From Synanceia verrucosa (Eukaryota; Chordata; Actinopteri; Perciformes; Synanceiidae), in contig CM056558.1 in NCBI GenBank assembly GCA_029721515.1, forward strand, positions 17,577,240 to 17,641,239: a DNA stretch of 64,000 nt, in the 5' to 3' direction. The first letter of the stretch is position 1. Each line of letters begins with the position of its first letter. This document shows positions 22,060 through 34,008 of the stretch, in pieces. The notes beneath the pieces were generated by a model. The model did no database searches. It saw nothing but the letters and a program-made list of their open reading frames with translations, and was not told the origin of the DNA. Both the position numbers and the translations under genes were made by a program.

Positions 22060-23295
22060 AGCCGAGCCGTGTCAACGCGGGTTCGAAAATCCTGCATGGA
22101 CCCACTAATTTCAATGTGACAGCGGAATTTCTCATCCAGTTGCTGTGGTAAGTTGGCTATTGGCTAACTCTAAACCCCATATTGGTCACGGTGATAAACC
22201 CAGTGCAAAGTTTGTAGTTTATTGTATAGTATGTAGTCTATTGTATTCATCAATTAACAAGAGCCACTGAGGTTGCTGCTTAAGCAGAACGACAGACAGT
22301 CAATATTTTGACAAATTGCCACTTTTGTGTGTAGTGTAAAAAGTCATCTGTTAAGTGCTACCAACTACCACTATGAGAAGCGTTTTTACATCCAGTGGAG
22401 GAATTCTGTGACGAGTATCTATCTTGACATTACCCAGATTTATTATCATTACTACAATAACGATAAGAGTTCTATGCCAAAAAGCTAATTTGTATTCTTT
22501 TTTTTCCTGTTCACAGGAAGAGTACACTCATCGTGTGTTTGTTTATTGTGTTCCTCAATCTGACTTCCTGAGTTTGTTTACTCAACCAAGTGGGACACTA
22601 CTGGGACTCAGCCTCTACCCCCTGCTGCTGTCAGTGTACTGTAAGCACCCCCAAGCTATGTGGCTTTGTGAAGTCGAACCGTGGCTGTGCACTGTATAGG
22701 AGGATGCCCTTACATAAGTAAGAGCTTACATAAATGTTTAAAGGGTTGGTGCACTGACAACACAATATAAAAACCCTAACAAGTGACATACCTTGGTTTT
22801 ATTTGGCAAAGTTTTGAGATATCAGTTACTAAAACTACAGAGACTGGAGTTGAATGGACTGTAATTTGTTGTGCTCAAAATAAATCAGTTCATGTAAAAA
22901 CTCAGTAGTGAGTTTTACAAAGAATGCCCCTGGTAAATGGGAGAATCAACCACACCATTGAAGGAATGGATTAAGGTTAAAAATAACTATGGACAAATAG
23001 ATCAACACTGGCTTCTGGTGTCACACAGGATACAAACAGCAGTCTCCTATGGTGAAAGTCCTATCTTTGTTATCCAAACAGCCACCCTGACCTCCTTCCT
23101 GGTGATGTTCTTCATACTTTCTGATTCACTAAATACAAGATGATTTTGTGGGAAACACAAAGAGCCATATTTTTCATAGGTATAGCTATGAACACTGACC
23201 CCACTTTGCTTATTTTATTTTCGTCAATCTACATTCAAAACCTAGTACTGCCAAATACTTTTTTTTGCAAAATTATTAAAGATAACCAGCTAAAA
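22060..23295. other. No gene seen
   Basis: AT-rich DNA. The open frame at 22424-22699 (91 codons) begins in a CT-rich tract and has no recognisable domain. Nothing else was identified. Confidence 0.45.
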
Positions 23296-23299
23296 TATG

Positions 23300-23965
23300 A
23301 TATAGACATCTGTTTTCAGACCCTTCTCCCTTTATACCTGGATTTATGGATTTTCTGCCTTTTTTCACTGCAGATCAGAGGACAGCTGTTTAAAATCTCT
23401 CCAGAGAAGTTTGATTAGTTTCAAGTCCATGGCTGGGCCATTCTAGGACAGGGTTCAAAGCCACTCCTGTGTTGACTTGGCTATGTGCTCAGGGTGATGG
23501 TGAACCTTCAACCATTTCTGAGATCCAGAATGCTCTGGACTAGGCATCTGTATCTCTGTATTTTGCTCAGTTCAGCTTTCCCTCAACTCTGTTTGAACAT
23601 TCCATGTCTCTCTTATTGAAGAATTATTGAGACCACTGTACTCCAAATCCTTCAATGCAGCAAATTTCTTTCTCCTGTTTCCGAATTCTGGTTTGCCTTG
23701 TTTTTTTTCTTTTTTTTTTTTCTGCCATGAGACCTGATATAGATGTGCCTTTCCAACTCACATCAAATCAGTTCAATTCAACACAGGTGCACTCCAATCA
23801 AAGTGTGCAAGCAAGGTGATCAAAAGAAATGGGGACACCTGAGTTAAATTTTAAGTGTAGGGATTTGTCTAAAATCCTATTTCCCCTTGTCATTGAGGGG
23901 TAAATAAGTGTAAATATTTAAAGGAAAATATGAATCCACTGTTTGTGAGACAGTATTGTACTGCT
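23300..23965 (-). pseudogene. Tc1/mariner transposase remnant, internally deleted
   Basis: Read on the minus strand, this matches the fish Tc1-like family that I know in detail. Around 23400-23470 it carries the region that in intact copies encodes the end of the DPKHTAK motif, QEWL and the EWPSQSPDLN motif; here GAATGGCCCAGCCATGGACT is readable as EWPSHGL. CTCTGGAGAGA follows, where NLWRELK would be. The segment around 23640-23670 (AATCCTTCAATGCAGCAAAT) corresponds to the transposase N-terminal part, and 23730-23870 matches the 5' untranslated region (GATATAGATGTGCCTTTCCA). Most of the catalytic middle is deleted and the frame is riddled with changes, so it is dead. A second fragment of the same superfamily lies at 57.9 kb. 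Confidence 0.85.
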
Positions 23966-26245
23966 AATGTGTTTTTTTTTTTTTTAGCTTTTCTTTTGTT
24001 TTCCACTTTGACTTTCCTTAAGTCCATTCTGCATGAATATGATTTGAGAGAGAGTTGACGGTAGTGGCCTCTGCAGTATGCATACAGGATAGAGGCATGA
24101 TGGCCATGACAGTGGGTTTATTGGTTTTAAAATGAAACAAGTCTATCAGGCAGAGGATTCATTTGAGCCAGAGTGCAAATGAAATGGAAGCAAAGGAGGC
24201 AGAATTGCACATAAAACATAAAACTAGCCTGGAAAACCATATACATATACCATAAAAATAATGAATACTCAGAGGTGGATAGTCTATTGCATGGGTCTGT
24301 GTGTGCATGTGTCTTTGTGTGTGTCCCTTGATATTTGCCCATATTTGCTCCAAAACTATCCAGTGCAGCACAGCACCTGTTTATCTTCAGATTTAAAACA
24401 GCTACATAAAGCAGTGACTGGAGACAAAGAGTTGCTCTCAGCTCTCATGCCAGGTATATCTCCTCTCTTCCTGCTGGCACACTTCACAGGCTTCCACCTC
24501 CCATCATGTTCCTCTGGCATTCAAAGCAAAATTTCTGCAGGAAGTTGTGCCAGACTCAGCTTCTCATTGGCTCGGCTTTGGAAGTGCCAGCAAAGAAACC
24601 ATGTTAAACAAACCGCCTCCAAAAGTCTCTACAGTTAATGTATGAATTAGAGGAATGAAAGAATGAATTATTTTGTGTGATGATTTTTTGGGACCTGAAT
24701 GAAAACGTTTTTTCAGTTCCCATGCCTATAAATACATGTTTGTTTGAAGAGTGTGATTGCACTTATCACGTTTGGTGTGTTTTGTTTGACACCTCTGAAA
24801 CTTGTTGACTTCTATTGCAGGTATCCAGGTTTCATCGTTTTCAATTGGCATATAACGTGAACCTTTTGTGGAGTCTGATGCCAGGCTTTGCTGCTTTATT
24901 GGCTGGCCTTCAGAGGTTCCAGCAAACTGAACTCATTTATGAGTACTCTGGTATGGCCCTCGCGTACCATAATGTGAATAAATCATGTGAACTATTCAGA
25001 TGAAATTTTCACCTGTGCCAAAGAAAAGGTGATTATGATAATTAAATACATTACCACTGAGGATGCAGAAAGCAGTGATTTGGAAGTTGGTTGGATAGAG
25101 GACATCTTTGTCAAGAGAGAGCATCATAGAAATGGCTGCTAGGGGCAACAAAGAATAAAAACATATAATTTATTCATACAGTATTTATCTAATTTATGCG
25201 AATAAATGAATGAAAATGCAAAACAAACATATTGTAACAATGGACTGAGCAAAACAAAAAAGAACAATTTTACTGGCTGTATTTCCTGGTTCGCCTCAGT
25301 GTTTCTTAGCTCTACAGGCAGACAGCTTTGGACTGAAGATGTTTATTTACTTAATTTTTTGATGACAAACAGGTTTCTTTACATATTAATTACATCCACC
25401 AGCTGGTGCGAGAGAAGATGGCTCCAGATATGTAGCCCAAGCAGACTCATTAGTTTTTACTCTTAGCTGCTGCAGCATTGCATACTCATGGAAATGGAAT
25501 ATGGAGTATCAGTTAAGTGCTCCACTTTTACCCTTCCTGTTTTTAATGCCATTAATGCAGCTACAACAATACCACTTTGTCTACTGCTACAGTTTATTCC
25601 TTCACTAGATTGAGCAGCAGATTTTGCAACAAACGATAATAAACCGCATGATTACATCAAGCAGAAGCTTTGACAAAATTTGTAATTCTCCTAATGTTAA
25701 AAAGTCATATGTAAAAAGGATACATTTATTTTGCAAACAAAGAAACTCCAGACTGAAAATGAAAATACTGAGTAAAGGATATGAGCCAAAATAAAAATAA
25801 TCCAACATCAGTGGCAGGCAGCTGGCAGGGTGGGGGCTTCACAAACACTGTTGCCCTTCCTTGAACTTCATCTGAATTTAAAACACAATAATATATGTAA
25901 TAAATGTCCTGATCAGTGGCATTTTTGTACATCATTACATTTTTTTCATTATATAACACTGCGGATGCAGATGTGATTATTTTCCAGCGGAGCAGCTGAA
26001 CTACTTTTTCCAAGTAGCTTCAATTATTAAGTGCTTTCGTCTTGAGGGTAGCTTTGGCTGTTTTTTTTTTTTTTTTCTTCTCCAGATACCACTGAGGAAA
26101 GAGTGAAACAGATGATCAAACATTATTTTTAAGTCTAACAACATTATTCATAGAGAGTTTTTTTTTTTCCCCAAAAAAAATAATTCACCAATTTGTTTGT
26201 CATTTAAACTGACAAAAATAATATAACAAAAAATAATAAAATTAT
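23966..26245. other. No gene seen
   Basis: AT-rich DNA with poly-T at 23973-23986 and 26060-26075. Open frames on both strands, such as 24261-24638, are without recognisable motifs. Confidence 0.5.
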
Positions 26246-26254
26246 TATAGTATT

Positions 26255-26537
26255 CAGGGCCGCCTCTCCTGAAATGGAGAGCACACGCTGTGCATAGGGC
26301 CTCATCCTTCATGAAGGGCCGCATTTTATGTGAGGGGTTGCATTTGGGCATAAGCATACTAGATGCATGTATGTGCCACCCGTGAGGCCCATATGGTAAC
26401 AAAACAGCTTGAGGAAGGAGAGAAGATAACTGTAATTTGAAATGGCATATTGTGCAATCATTTGGAATGGGGAGAGGTGGGGGGGACCTCCAATTAAAAT
26501 TTTGCATACGACCCCAGTTTGGGGAGACGCAGCCCTG
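26255..26537. mobile_element. hAT-type MITE, 283 bp
   Basis: The terminal inverted repeats are CAGGGCCGCCTCTCC at the left and, on the opposite strand from the right end, CAGGGCTGCGTCTCC (13 of 15 match). The flanks ATAGTATT (26247-26254) and TCAGTATT (26538-26545) form an 8-bp target-site duplication with two mismatches, which is the hAT length. Inside is only short frame noise, so it has no transposase and must have been moved by a related autonomous element. The CAGGG termini also fit hAT. Confidence 0.8.
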
Positions 26538-26545
26538 TCAGTATT

Positions 26546-29500
26546 TGTAGCATGTACAGCAGCCTATATGGCACTGCTTCATCTTTTTGCCAATTCATCA
26601 CCTTATCTACATGGGCATCCAAGAGGGCATTTACGCTGTTTTATTTTTAGTACATGAGGGTAAAATTTACCTAGGAATTAGCTTTATATTTGCATCTTAA
26701 TTGAAAAACAGTACAGTAATTTTCATGATTGTTTTTACTATTTTTTTTTTTCCATTTTTAAGAAAAGTAAACATATGACACATTAAATAAGCTGGCTCGC
26801 TTCTTAAAGTAGCCATCTTTGACACGCCAGGCTCAGCTGAACTCACCTGTCCTTTTTTCCATCTGTGTTGATCTATGCAAGTTTGTGAGGAACAAGATTT
26901 TTTTTTTTTTTTTAACGTAATTTGTGAATGTTGGTCTTTAATTTTTTTGTTATTTGGTGAAGGTTAAAGGTGTTTTTTTGGGGAAAAAAATGTTGGTTTA
27001 TTCATGAATCAACAATACTGCAACTGCTGAGAAAGTATATAATATTCATTACTGCCATTGCTATCATTCAAGATGTTCATTCAACTGTATTACAAGAGTG
27101 CCCTTTTAGTTTTGTTCTGCTTTTCAGAGAACACAAGTGAGATTTTGTACATCAAATACATGAATGGATGACAAAATTTAAAAGAGTTCTGGCTGTGATA
27201 GGCAGAACACAATGTAATGTGTATTGTTCTCTTGGTAGAATTTCAACAAAATATCTCAGATGTTCACACTATTACAGCTTCTGTCAGATCTTTGTAAACC
27301 AAATGAAATTCACATCCTGGAATATTAGATTGTTGTTGTAGGGAAATTCATTCTCCTTTTCAGTCCAATCTTAGCAGCAGTAGGCAGCCATTCTCCAGCA
27401 CCCAGGGACCAACTCATTTCTGAGGCCAGCACCTTGGTCAAGGCCAATAACACCGAGCGAGCATGTCTTTTTCTTTTCTTTTTTGTGCCATGGGAGGGAA
27501 TTTGAGCAGCTGGAGGAAACCGATGCAAAAAAGTAGCACATGCAATGCAAGAAAATTCCAGGACTTCAATCTAAGGACCCTCTTGTGGTGCACACAAGGG
27601 TCTTCTTTGACAATTCTGACACTCTGTATGAGGGTAGCACAGTAAATGGTTGACATGTACTGTACGTAAATGCACATTCTTGCCCCGATACAAGTTTTGT
27701 GTTCCAACAAAAAGCATGCTTTTTTGGGATGCATATTGTGAACGAGGCATGAGGCATATGCTGCGTACAGCTGGTGGTACTCTAAGGGGTATTTCTCCAC
27801 CTTATGCACACACTATGCTCTCTGCCCAATACAAATGAGGCAGCTGTAGATTCACCCTGTGCAGAAATCCACAGTGGGCTAACAGTTCACAGACATCATG
27901 GCTGTCTCATACATTAGACATGTTGGCGGTATCAGCAGGTGTCAGTTACTTTTATTTCTTTTTATCCAGGATTGCTGATAGACCTGAGTGAGAGGTGGAG
28001 TATGAACATTTATGAATATATATTGAAGAGAGATGATCACAATTATGTCGCCACATTAATATGGACCTATTCTTCAAACTGAGCATGACAGATGGAATTT
28101 CAAGATTAGCCGATGTTTTCTCTGTAAATTTGAATATTTGTATAGAAGAAAAAGATAATGTAAATGATTTCTCAGTGTTTGAGGAGTGTCACATGTTCAC
28201 TTACCACCCACCACATCCTGGAAAAGACATGACATTTCCCCTAGCCCTATCTATATTTTAATATTATACGTAATGTCACAATCCATATTTCCTAATATAA
28301 GCTAATATAAACATTAGGAAGACACTTTTGGCAGCATTAGTCTTTGACTGAATGCCATTTAAACCTCCGAGTGGTGAATCGGGGGGCTGGGACTTGGCAA
28401 TCTTGCAAAAGAGAAATTCTCTTTGAGGACGAGTGTTTCATTTATACTTCTTTAGCAAAGCACAGAGCAGCAGTGCTGCACGAACACACTCAACTGCACA
28501 CAAACTTTAAAATGCACATCAACACACACTCATGCACACACAACTGCAGTGTTTGTTGATTGCTTAGTGTAGCCAACAACATTGCGTTGTCATTGCCAGC
28601 TAACTTGAATTGGCTCATTATTATGGTATTGGTAAGGATCCAGACTTCATTCCAGCTCACTAACAATGTTTGACAGAATGCTGGTGTATTCCCATGTGGG
28701 AAGTATTCAGATGATTAGTGTGTGCTTTCAGTTTGCCTCCATTTTATTTTGGTTTGTTTCAGACTACTTCACTCTAGGCCAGACGAAGAGCATTAATAGA
28801 TAAATAAATATCATAATATGTAATAAATCATAACAATATGTAAAGCAGGCAGTTTAAATTAAACAATGAATCAAACAACAAATTGTATATTTACACATGA
28901 TTTAGATGTTAGATGAGACTCCAGGAAGACCGCTTCCCTGCTGCTCTCTCTGTCCTCAAAGGTATTATTCATTTGACATTACTCCCACCTCATGTCATGG
29001 GTTAGCTCTGTGAAAAAGTAATTAGCACATTTGTCTTATGCTTGAGGTTTTTTTTCTGCCTGCGCTATGACTCAAGCCCACTTCTAATCTCCTGCAAAGC
29101 TGCTTTGGATCTTATTGCAGCTGATCTTGAGCAGCGTTTGTTTGTTTTCATGGAATCACCAGAATGGCTTTGCTGCTTTATTTAAAGTCACATATACTTT
29201 ATCCTGTGCTTTGTATCATGAATTCCTCACTGACAGAAGCATAGATATGGGCTTAGGACTGTTAAACAGCTCATCTATAAACATGGGACAAGTAAAAATA
29301 TGATTCCATCCAACATGGTAATGTTTCTCGATGATACAAAACAAGAAATTCCACTGTAAATTTGTATGCAGTGCCTGTTGCACACATATAAGCAGGTTGA
29401 CGTTTAAAGCACAATCTGAATGGATCGACAGAAAACTGATGTAACCATTTGGACCGAAGTGAATGCACATTTCTTCTGTGTGTTCTCTAACTAATGTCCC

Positions 29501-30165
29501 CAGACAGTCTGACAATGAACATGACTTACAGTGTGCAGAGACAATTGCCTGTGGCATTTTACACCCACAGCCAACTAAAGTTAGTAGCAAACTGGTCCCT
29601 CAGTAATGTGTTGTGTGAAATAATTTTCTGGAGGGTTGAGCTGCATACAAACTTTAGGATTATATGAACAGTTCAGTCTCGAAGTAAACTAATTTAATCC
29701 TCTCTCAATTTCACTGTTGCATGAGCTAAGCTGTCACAAAGTTAGCCCTTCACAGTATGTTTGTGTTTCCTCTGTTTCAACCTGTCACATAATTTGCTGT
29801 ATTTAATAGTAAGGTGTTTTAGAGAGCAAGTAGGGGGAAAGCCCTGCCATTCACGAGGGGAAGCTGGCTGATAAATGTGATAATTGGTAAAGAATTGGAC
29901 ATTGGGGAAATTGGCGGTGTTCCTCTTTGGATCAATAATGCACAGCCAAAAATTGAAACTCACTCAGCCTGAACTGGAGAATGAGTTTGCAATATAATGT
30001 CACTTGGGTACAAGGTTGCATTCCAGTGGCTCAAAAGTGAAACTGAACATGACTCCTCTCTTGCTGCTGAGCTAATCCAACTTTTTGTATGCGTGGAGGT
30101 GCTTCATGATGATTACACGGAGCAGTAACCACAGGAAATCAAATATATATTTATATGAATTTCTG
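26546..30165. other. No gene seen
   Basis: AT-rich DNA with poly-T runs (about 26740-26751, 26899-26914) and a CA-rich tract at 28470-28550. Open frames such as 27438-27809 and 29216-29590 on the minus strand lack domain or splice support. Confidence 0.5.
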
Positions 30166-30168
30166 CAC

Positions 30169-30278
<110 letters not shown>

Positions 30279-30299
30279 TATACAATAATAATAATACAA

Positions 30300-31970
30300 C
30301 TTCACAGGTTCAAGTGATACTCTAATGGTACTTGTTTGGTCCGTGTACCTTCTGTTCATTCTATTTGCAATTCTGAAATGCAAATTGGAAAACAAAAGGG
30401 ATGGATTTCCCAGATTCAGTCAAGAGGCTCTTAATGCTATGAGTGTTGTAGGAACACTCTTTGGGCTCCCGTGAAATAAAAATGTTTCCCTGAGCACAAG
30501 TAGCTTAAGAGGCTCTTTCATTCTTCAAGGAAACGTGTCCTTACTTTGCATATGACAATAAACACTGAATATGTTTTACGAAGGCTCTGTGGACTCAAAG
30601 CTGTGACAAGTGACGCAGATGAAAAACAACATAAGAAAAATAAGTAATTTTATGAGGAATAACAAATGTGAACAAATTATCGTTTATCATAATATGTCTG
30701 CAAATTCCACAACTGCATATACATATGAGATAGTTTACCACACCCAAAAATGCGTCAAGGCGCATCAACAATCACGTCGACCCTCCAAACCTGCCGCATT
30801 TTCCCAATATGGTGCAACTGTGCTCAGATGGAACTTCCCCATGCTCCACCTGCTACTCTACATAAAGGTGTTACCACATCTTACGTGTGTGAGACAACAC
30901 AGATTTTGCAGCATGTGGCAATCACAAGCTCTTCCATTAGCCCTGTTTGATGAAGAAAATAAAAAAGGACAATACACATGCAAGATTCGAGTTCAATATA
31001 TTATCTTTTCTTTACTTACCTCTATCAGAGGGGACTACGGTCCAGACCCAGAACCAGACCCAGACTCCATCCTATAAGGACCTATAAATAATTTATAGGA
31101 GAGTTTTAATTTTGACAGGACACTTATATTTTAACCAGTACGGCAGAGCAGGAAACACCGACTGAATTAAAGTGACCCTACTCAGCCAATGAAGTCTCTG
31201 CATTCCAGAACCTACAGTGCTGCTCCGCACACGGATGAAAGTGAAGAGCAGAAGGACAGACAGAAGAAATAGAAGAAAGATAGAAAAAGAATAAAAAATA
31301 AAGAACTCGACACAGAAAAGAGATGAATGTGCCAGAGACAAGGAGAGGAAAAGGACCAGATATGATGCTGATATGACAGGTGGATGGAGAAAACAGAGAT
31401 TTCAACCCAGAGTTGACAGACTTGTTCATGTTCATGAATCTCTGTGTCTGATCTGCTCAGAGACTGTAGTGCTCATTAGAAGTGGGTCACTGTGAGAAAA
31501 CACACTAACATTTTGACCAAGCATACCCACTAAAGTCTGAACTGTCTCAGAACCCAGCATAATCAGTTCCCTCAGAACTGCTTGGATTTTGGGTTAACAC
31601 ACACCAAAAAAAAAAAAAAAAAACATTCACTGATGGAGTGGAAGAAGCCTTATTTTCGGGAAAACAAAAAAGAGGAACTTTGTAATAAAATAAAAAGTCC
31701 CATGTCAGCATCATAAACCACAAGGAAAAGTGACATATTAACCCAGGATGTAGCAGCCCCATTCATAGAGCAGTTATTCAAAACATATTTTTTTTATTTT
31801 TATTCATATTAGCTTTTTTTTTTTATTTATTTTAAACTTATTTCAAAATGAAGCTCTATTCTTATTTGATGCATGTGACAATGACATTATTCCTACCCAC
31901 AGTGTTATCTGTTTACTTAAATGTTGACAAAAAAAAAAATATTGTCAAAATGTTTTTGAATCACACCAAA
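30300..31970. other. No gene seen; one 155-codon frame of doubtful meaning
   Basis: The plus-strand frame 30610-31077 is the longest here, but its translation changes composition abruptly and ends in a PDPEPDPDS run from a GACCCAGA-type micro-repeat (31041-31065), with no domain. An A-run is at 31605-31623. Nothing else was recognised. Confidence 0.45.
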
Positions 31971-31975
31971 TGTAT

Positions 31976-31981
31976 TTTATT
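31976..31981 (-). promoter_or_regulatory. Candidate polyadenylation signal AATAAA
   Basis: On the minus strand AATAAA lies about 280 bases downstream of the stop codon of the putative gene at 32.26-33.36 kb. That is a plausible distance for a short 3' untranslated region. The hexamer is common by chance in AT-rich DNA. Confidence 0.25.
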
Positions 31982-32259
31982 TCACAGTCAGTTATTGATT
32001 ATATGAAAAATTACAAGACTACATCAACATATATCACATTAACTCAAATCAGACACTATGTCATTCCGAACCTTTGCTTCAATACATTTTCTCGGACTGG
32101 ACCTTTTTGAATTTTAGTTGAATAAACCTGATCTACATTGTTAATATGTATAATAACTTGGAAAGGGACAGTTTCACTTTAACATAGAGAAGTGAATTAA
32201 TGCTTGATTCACTTGGACATTGAATTTGACCCTGCTAAAAAGTAGAATAACAAATTGTG

Positions 32260-32473
32260 TTACAGACTTTTGCACACAATTTGGCCAAAGGCCTCCTTCA
32301 TGTGTGTTATCAAGGTGTTGGTCAGAACAAGCATAGCACCCCTGGTGTTGCTGACATGTGTTGACAGGTCCTTCATTACTGTGGTGACTTCACTCGGTCC
32401 TTGAGCAGCCAAGACCACTTCTTCTATTTTATCATGGACTTCCTGAAGACTTGTGGAGTCCATATCTTTAAGA
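32260..32473 (-). CDS. Putative terminal exon of a minus-strand gene
   Basis: Preceded on the minus strand by a strong acceptor (TTTTGTCCCTCCTTATAG, AG at 32475-32474), the exon begins with one base completing a codon, then reads LKDMDSTSLQEVHDKIEEVV, then LAAQGPSEVTTVMKD and TRGAMLVLTNTLITHMKEAF to a TAA at 32262-32260: 70 residues, hydrophilic and helical, unlike the random frames nearby. It needs an incoming split codon with two bases. The exon candidate at 32628-32684 ends with two bases over and fits; the better exon at 32846-33012 ends with one base over and does not. The reading frame is therefore broken or an exon is mis-drawn. I do not recognise the family, and it may be a pseudogene. 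Confidence 0.5.
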
Positions 32474-32627
32474 CTATAAGGAGGGACAAAACAACAAAAT
32501 AAATAATACAATATTCAGCAATTCTGTTCAGATAACCTTTTTCCAAGCGAGATGGTATTAAAAACAAAATTAAAGACAAATATTAATGGGCATGTTTCTT
32601 TCCATTTGTGCCTTGCTGGAACTCAAC

Positions 32628-32684
32628 GAAGCTCTGTTCTGGGACAGCAAGAAATTTTTTGCATTATGCTCCAAAACTTGGAGC
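32628..32684 (-). CDS. Possible small internal exon of the same gene
   Basis: A good acceptor (TTGTCTTCCTCTCTTGCTAG, AG at 32686-32685) is followed, after one base, by LQVLEHNAKNFLLSQNRA, a helical segment compatible with the neighbours. The donor I chose (CTTC then GTTGAG) is weak; it was picked because it leaves two bases over, which suits the terminal exon. The incoming phase does not fit the preceding exon. Without the donor the frame continues to about 32590. Confidence 0.3.
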
Positions 32685-32845
32685 CTAGCAAGAGAGGAAG
32701 ACAAATTATTTCACAGATATAATGTAAACACAACTGGAGTTTTGTGGGTCAAAAAACTATGAGACAAAGACAGCACAATATTGAAGTAGATGAGACATGT
32801 AGCTGATCAAACAAACAATTATATTATTATTCATTTTTTCAATAC

Positions 32846-33012
32846 CTATTGTCCCTTCGCAGTCCACAATCTCATTTCGCTGGGTCTCAGTCAAGTCATC
32901 CTGTATTTTTGCAAGGATACCTGTGGTTGTGGCTTCAAACTCAAACAGTCTGCGTACAACAATGTAAGCAAGCTTCAGTTTCCCCTGGCTGAGGTGGGTC
33001 ATGAAAATAGAC
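32846..33012 (-). CDS. Putative internal exon of the same minus-strand gene
   Basis: The acceptor (CAACAATCTTTGTAG, AG at 33014-33013) and donor (AATAG then GTATTG) bound a 167-base exon that reads MTHLSQGKLKLAYIVVRRLF, then EFEATTTGILAKIQDDL, then TETQRNEIVDCEG. It joins the upstream exon in perfect phase: two bases (TC) from that exon plus the first G give serine, then SIF and the methionine. Such phase agreement across a 185-base intron is unlikely by chance. It ends with one base over, which does not match either downstream candidate. No known domain was recognised; the sequence looks helical. Confidence 0.55.
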
Positions 33013-33197
33013 CTACAAAGATTGTTGTGGGAGCGGTTTACATCAAGTCAAATCAATTAAGTCTCATACACAGTCTACATTACAATTATTCCAATTACAA
33101 TGACTCAGATTTTTAAATTATCTTGGTTACAAAGGATCTTAACAATTACAAAAACAAACTAGGGTTGCCTTTGAAACGGAAATGGTTCTGGCCTTAC

Positions 33198-33355
33198 GAT
33201 GGAAAACTCTGCTCCGCTATTGGTAGGCCAATATCATCCCCATGAACCTCATAGTGGCCACTAGGTTGTAGGTCCAAGTAGCTGAAATGTCCAGTTGATC
33301 CCAGGAATATCGTCACATTGTCATCATCAGTTATGTACAGGCTAGGAGCATATAT
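33198..33355 (-). CDS. Putative upstream exon of the same minus-strand gene
   Basis: A 158-base exon reads, in phase 0, IYAPSLYITDDDNVTIFLG, then STGHFSYLDLQPSGHYEVHG, then DDIGLPIAEQSFP, a well-behaved protein sequence, possibly beta-rich. It ends at a good donor (CCATC then GTAAGG, GT at 33197-33196). The acceptor (GCTTTTCTTTCAAAG, AG at 33357-33356) lies inside what looks like a retroelement tail. No in-frame ATG occurs before this exon and a TAA closes the frame upstream, so more 5' exons are needed; none was found with confidence. A donor-like CAG-GTAACT near 33661 is in compatible phase, but its exon is poor. The gene may be a 5'-truncated relic. Confidence 0.5.
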
Positions 33356-33383
33356 CTTTGAAAGAAAAGCATCTGCTAAATGT
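33356..33383 (+). mobile_element. Retroelement 3' tail overlapping a splice acceptor
   Basis: The string CTTTGAAAGAAAAGCATCTG then CTAAATG resembles the fish tail CTTTGGATAAAAGC followed by GTCTGCTAAATG. Read on the minus strand it supplies the pyrimidine tract and AG that bound the exon at 33198-33355. Confidence 0.45.
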
Positions 33384-33389
33384 TAATTA

Positions 33390-34005
33390 CAGATATGTAC
33401 AACCTACCAAACATTAATTTCTATTGATATTCTATTATTATAATATTCTATTGATGTCCTCGCTCTCTTCACACACAACAGAGCTCTCTCACTCACACAC
33501 AGACACACACACACACCTAGCACATTATTATTTTTTTTATTTTGTAAATGGGTTTATGGCAATTATTTTACATTGAGAATCGTTAATGAGTCGGTTAGCC
33601 GTGTGCTATGGATAACATCCTTTGGTCTTAGCATGTTCTCCAAACAAATGAAAACAGTTACCTGCCTAGAATATTCTTGTGATTTTATCAATAATGCCTC
33701 TCTTCTTAAGCATTAGCCTTTTGTTTCCCTTGCCACAGTTGGTATTACATGGTCACACGACCAACACTGGCCAAAACTACACACGATGATTAGAAACTGA
33801 CAAACTTCCCAAAATGACTCAGCTCATAAGCATGAAGTTCAAAGCTTGAGTGTTTTTTTTGTGCCTACATTGAAAGCACTGTTGTAACACAGAAACCATA
33901 AGACAATGGCATTGTCCAACCTGATAATATTGAGCCCAACAAATCTTGTCTCCTGTGTTATATGAAATGCACACATGGCAGAAGATACACACTCAACCAG
34001 TAACA
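33390..34005. other. No gene seen upstream of the minus-strand exons
   Basis: AT-rich DNA with a short CA run (about 33494-33517). I searched the minus strand for further 5' exons and found only a donor-like site near 33661 without a convincing exon. Confidence 0.45.
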
Positions 34006-34008
34006 ATA

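Noticed and set aside
30610..31077. 155-codon plus-strand ORF
   Set aside because: Composition shifts along its length, no domain is visible, and its acidic end comes from a GACCCAGA micro-repeat. Judged chance.
33661..33715. Extra 5' exon of the minus-strand gene (donor CAG-GTAACT)
   Set aside because: The phase would fit, but there is no adequate acceptor and the peptide is short and unconvincing.
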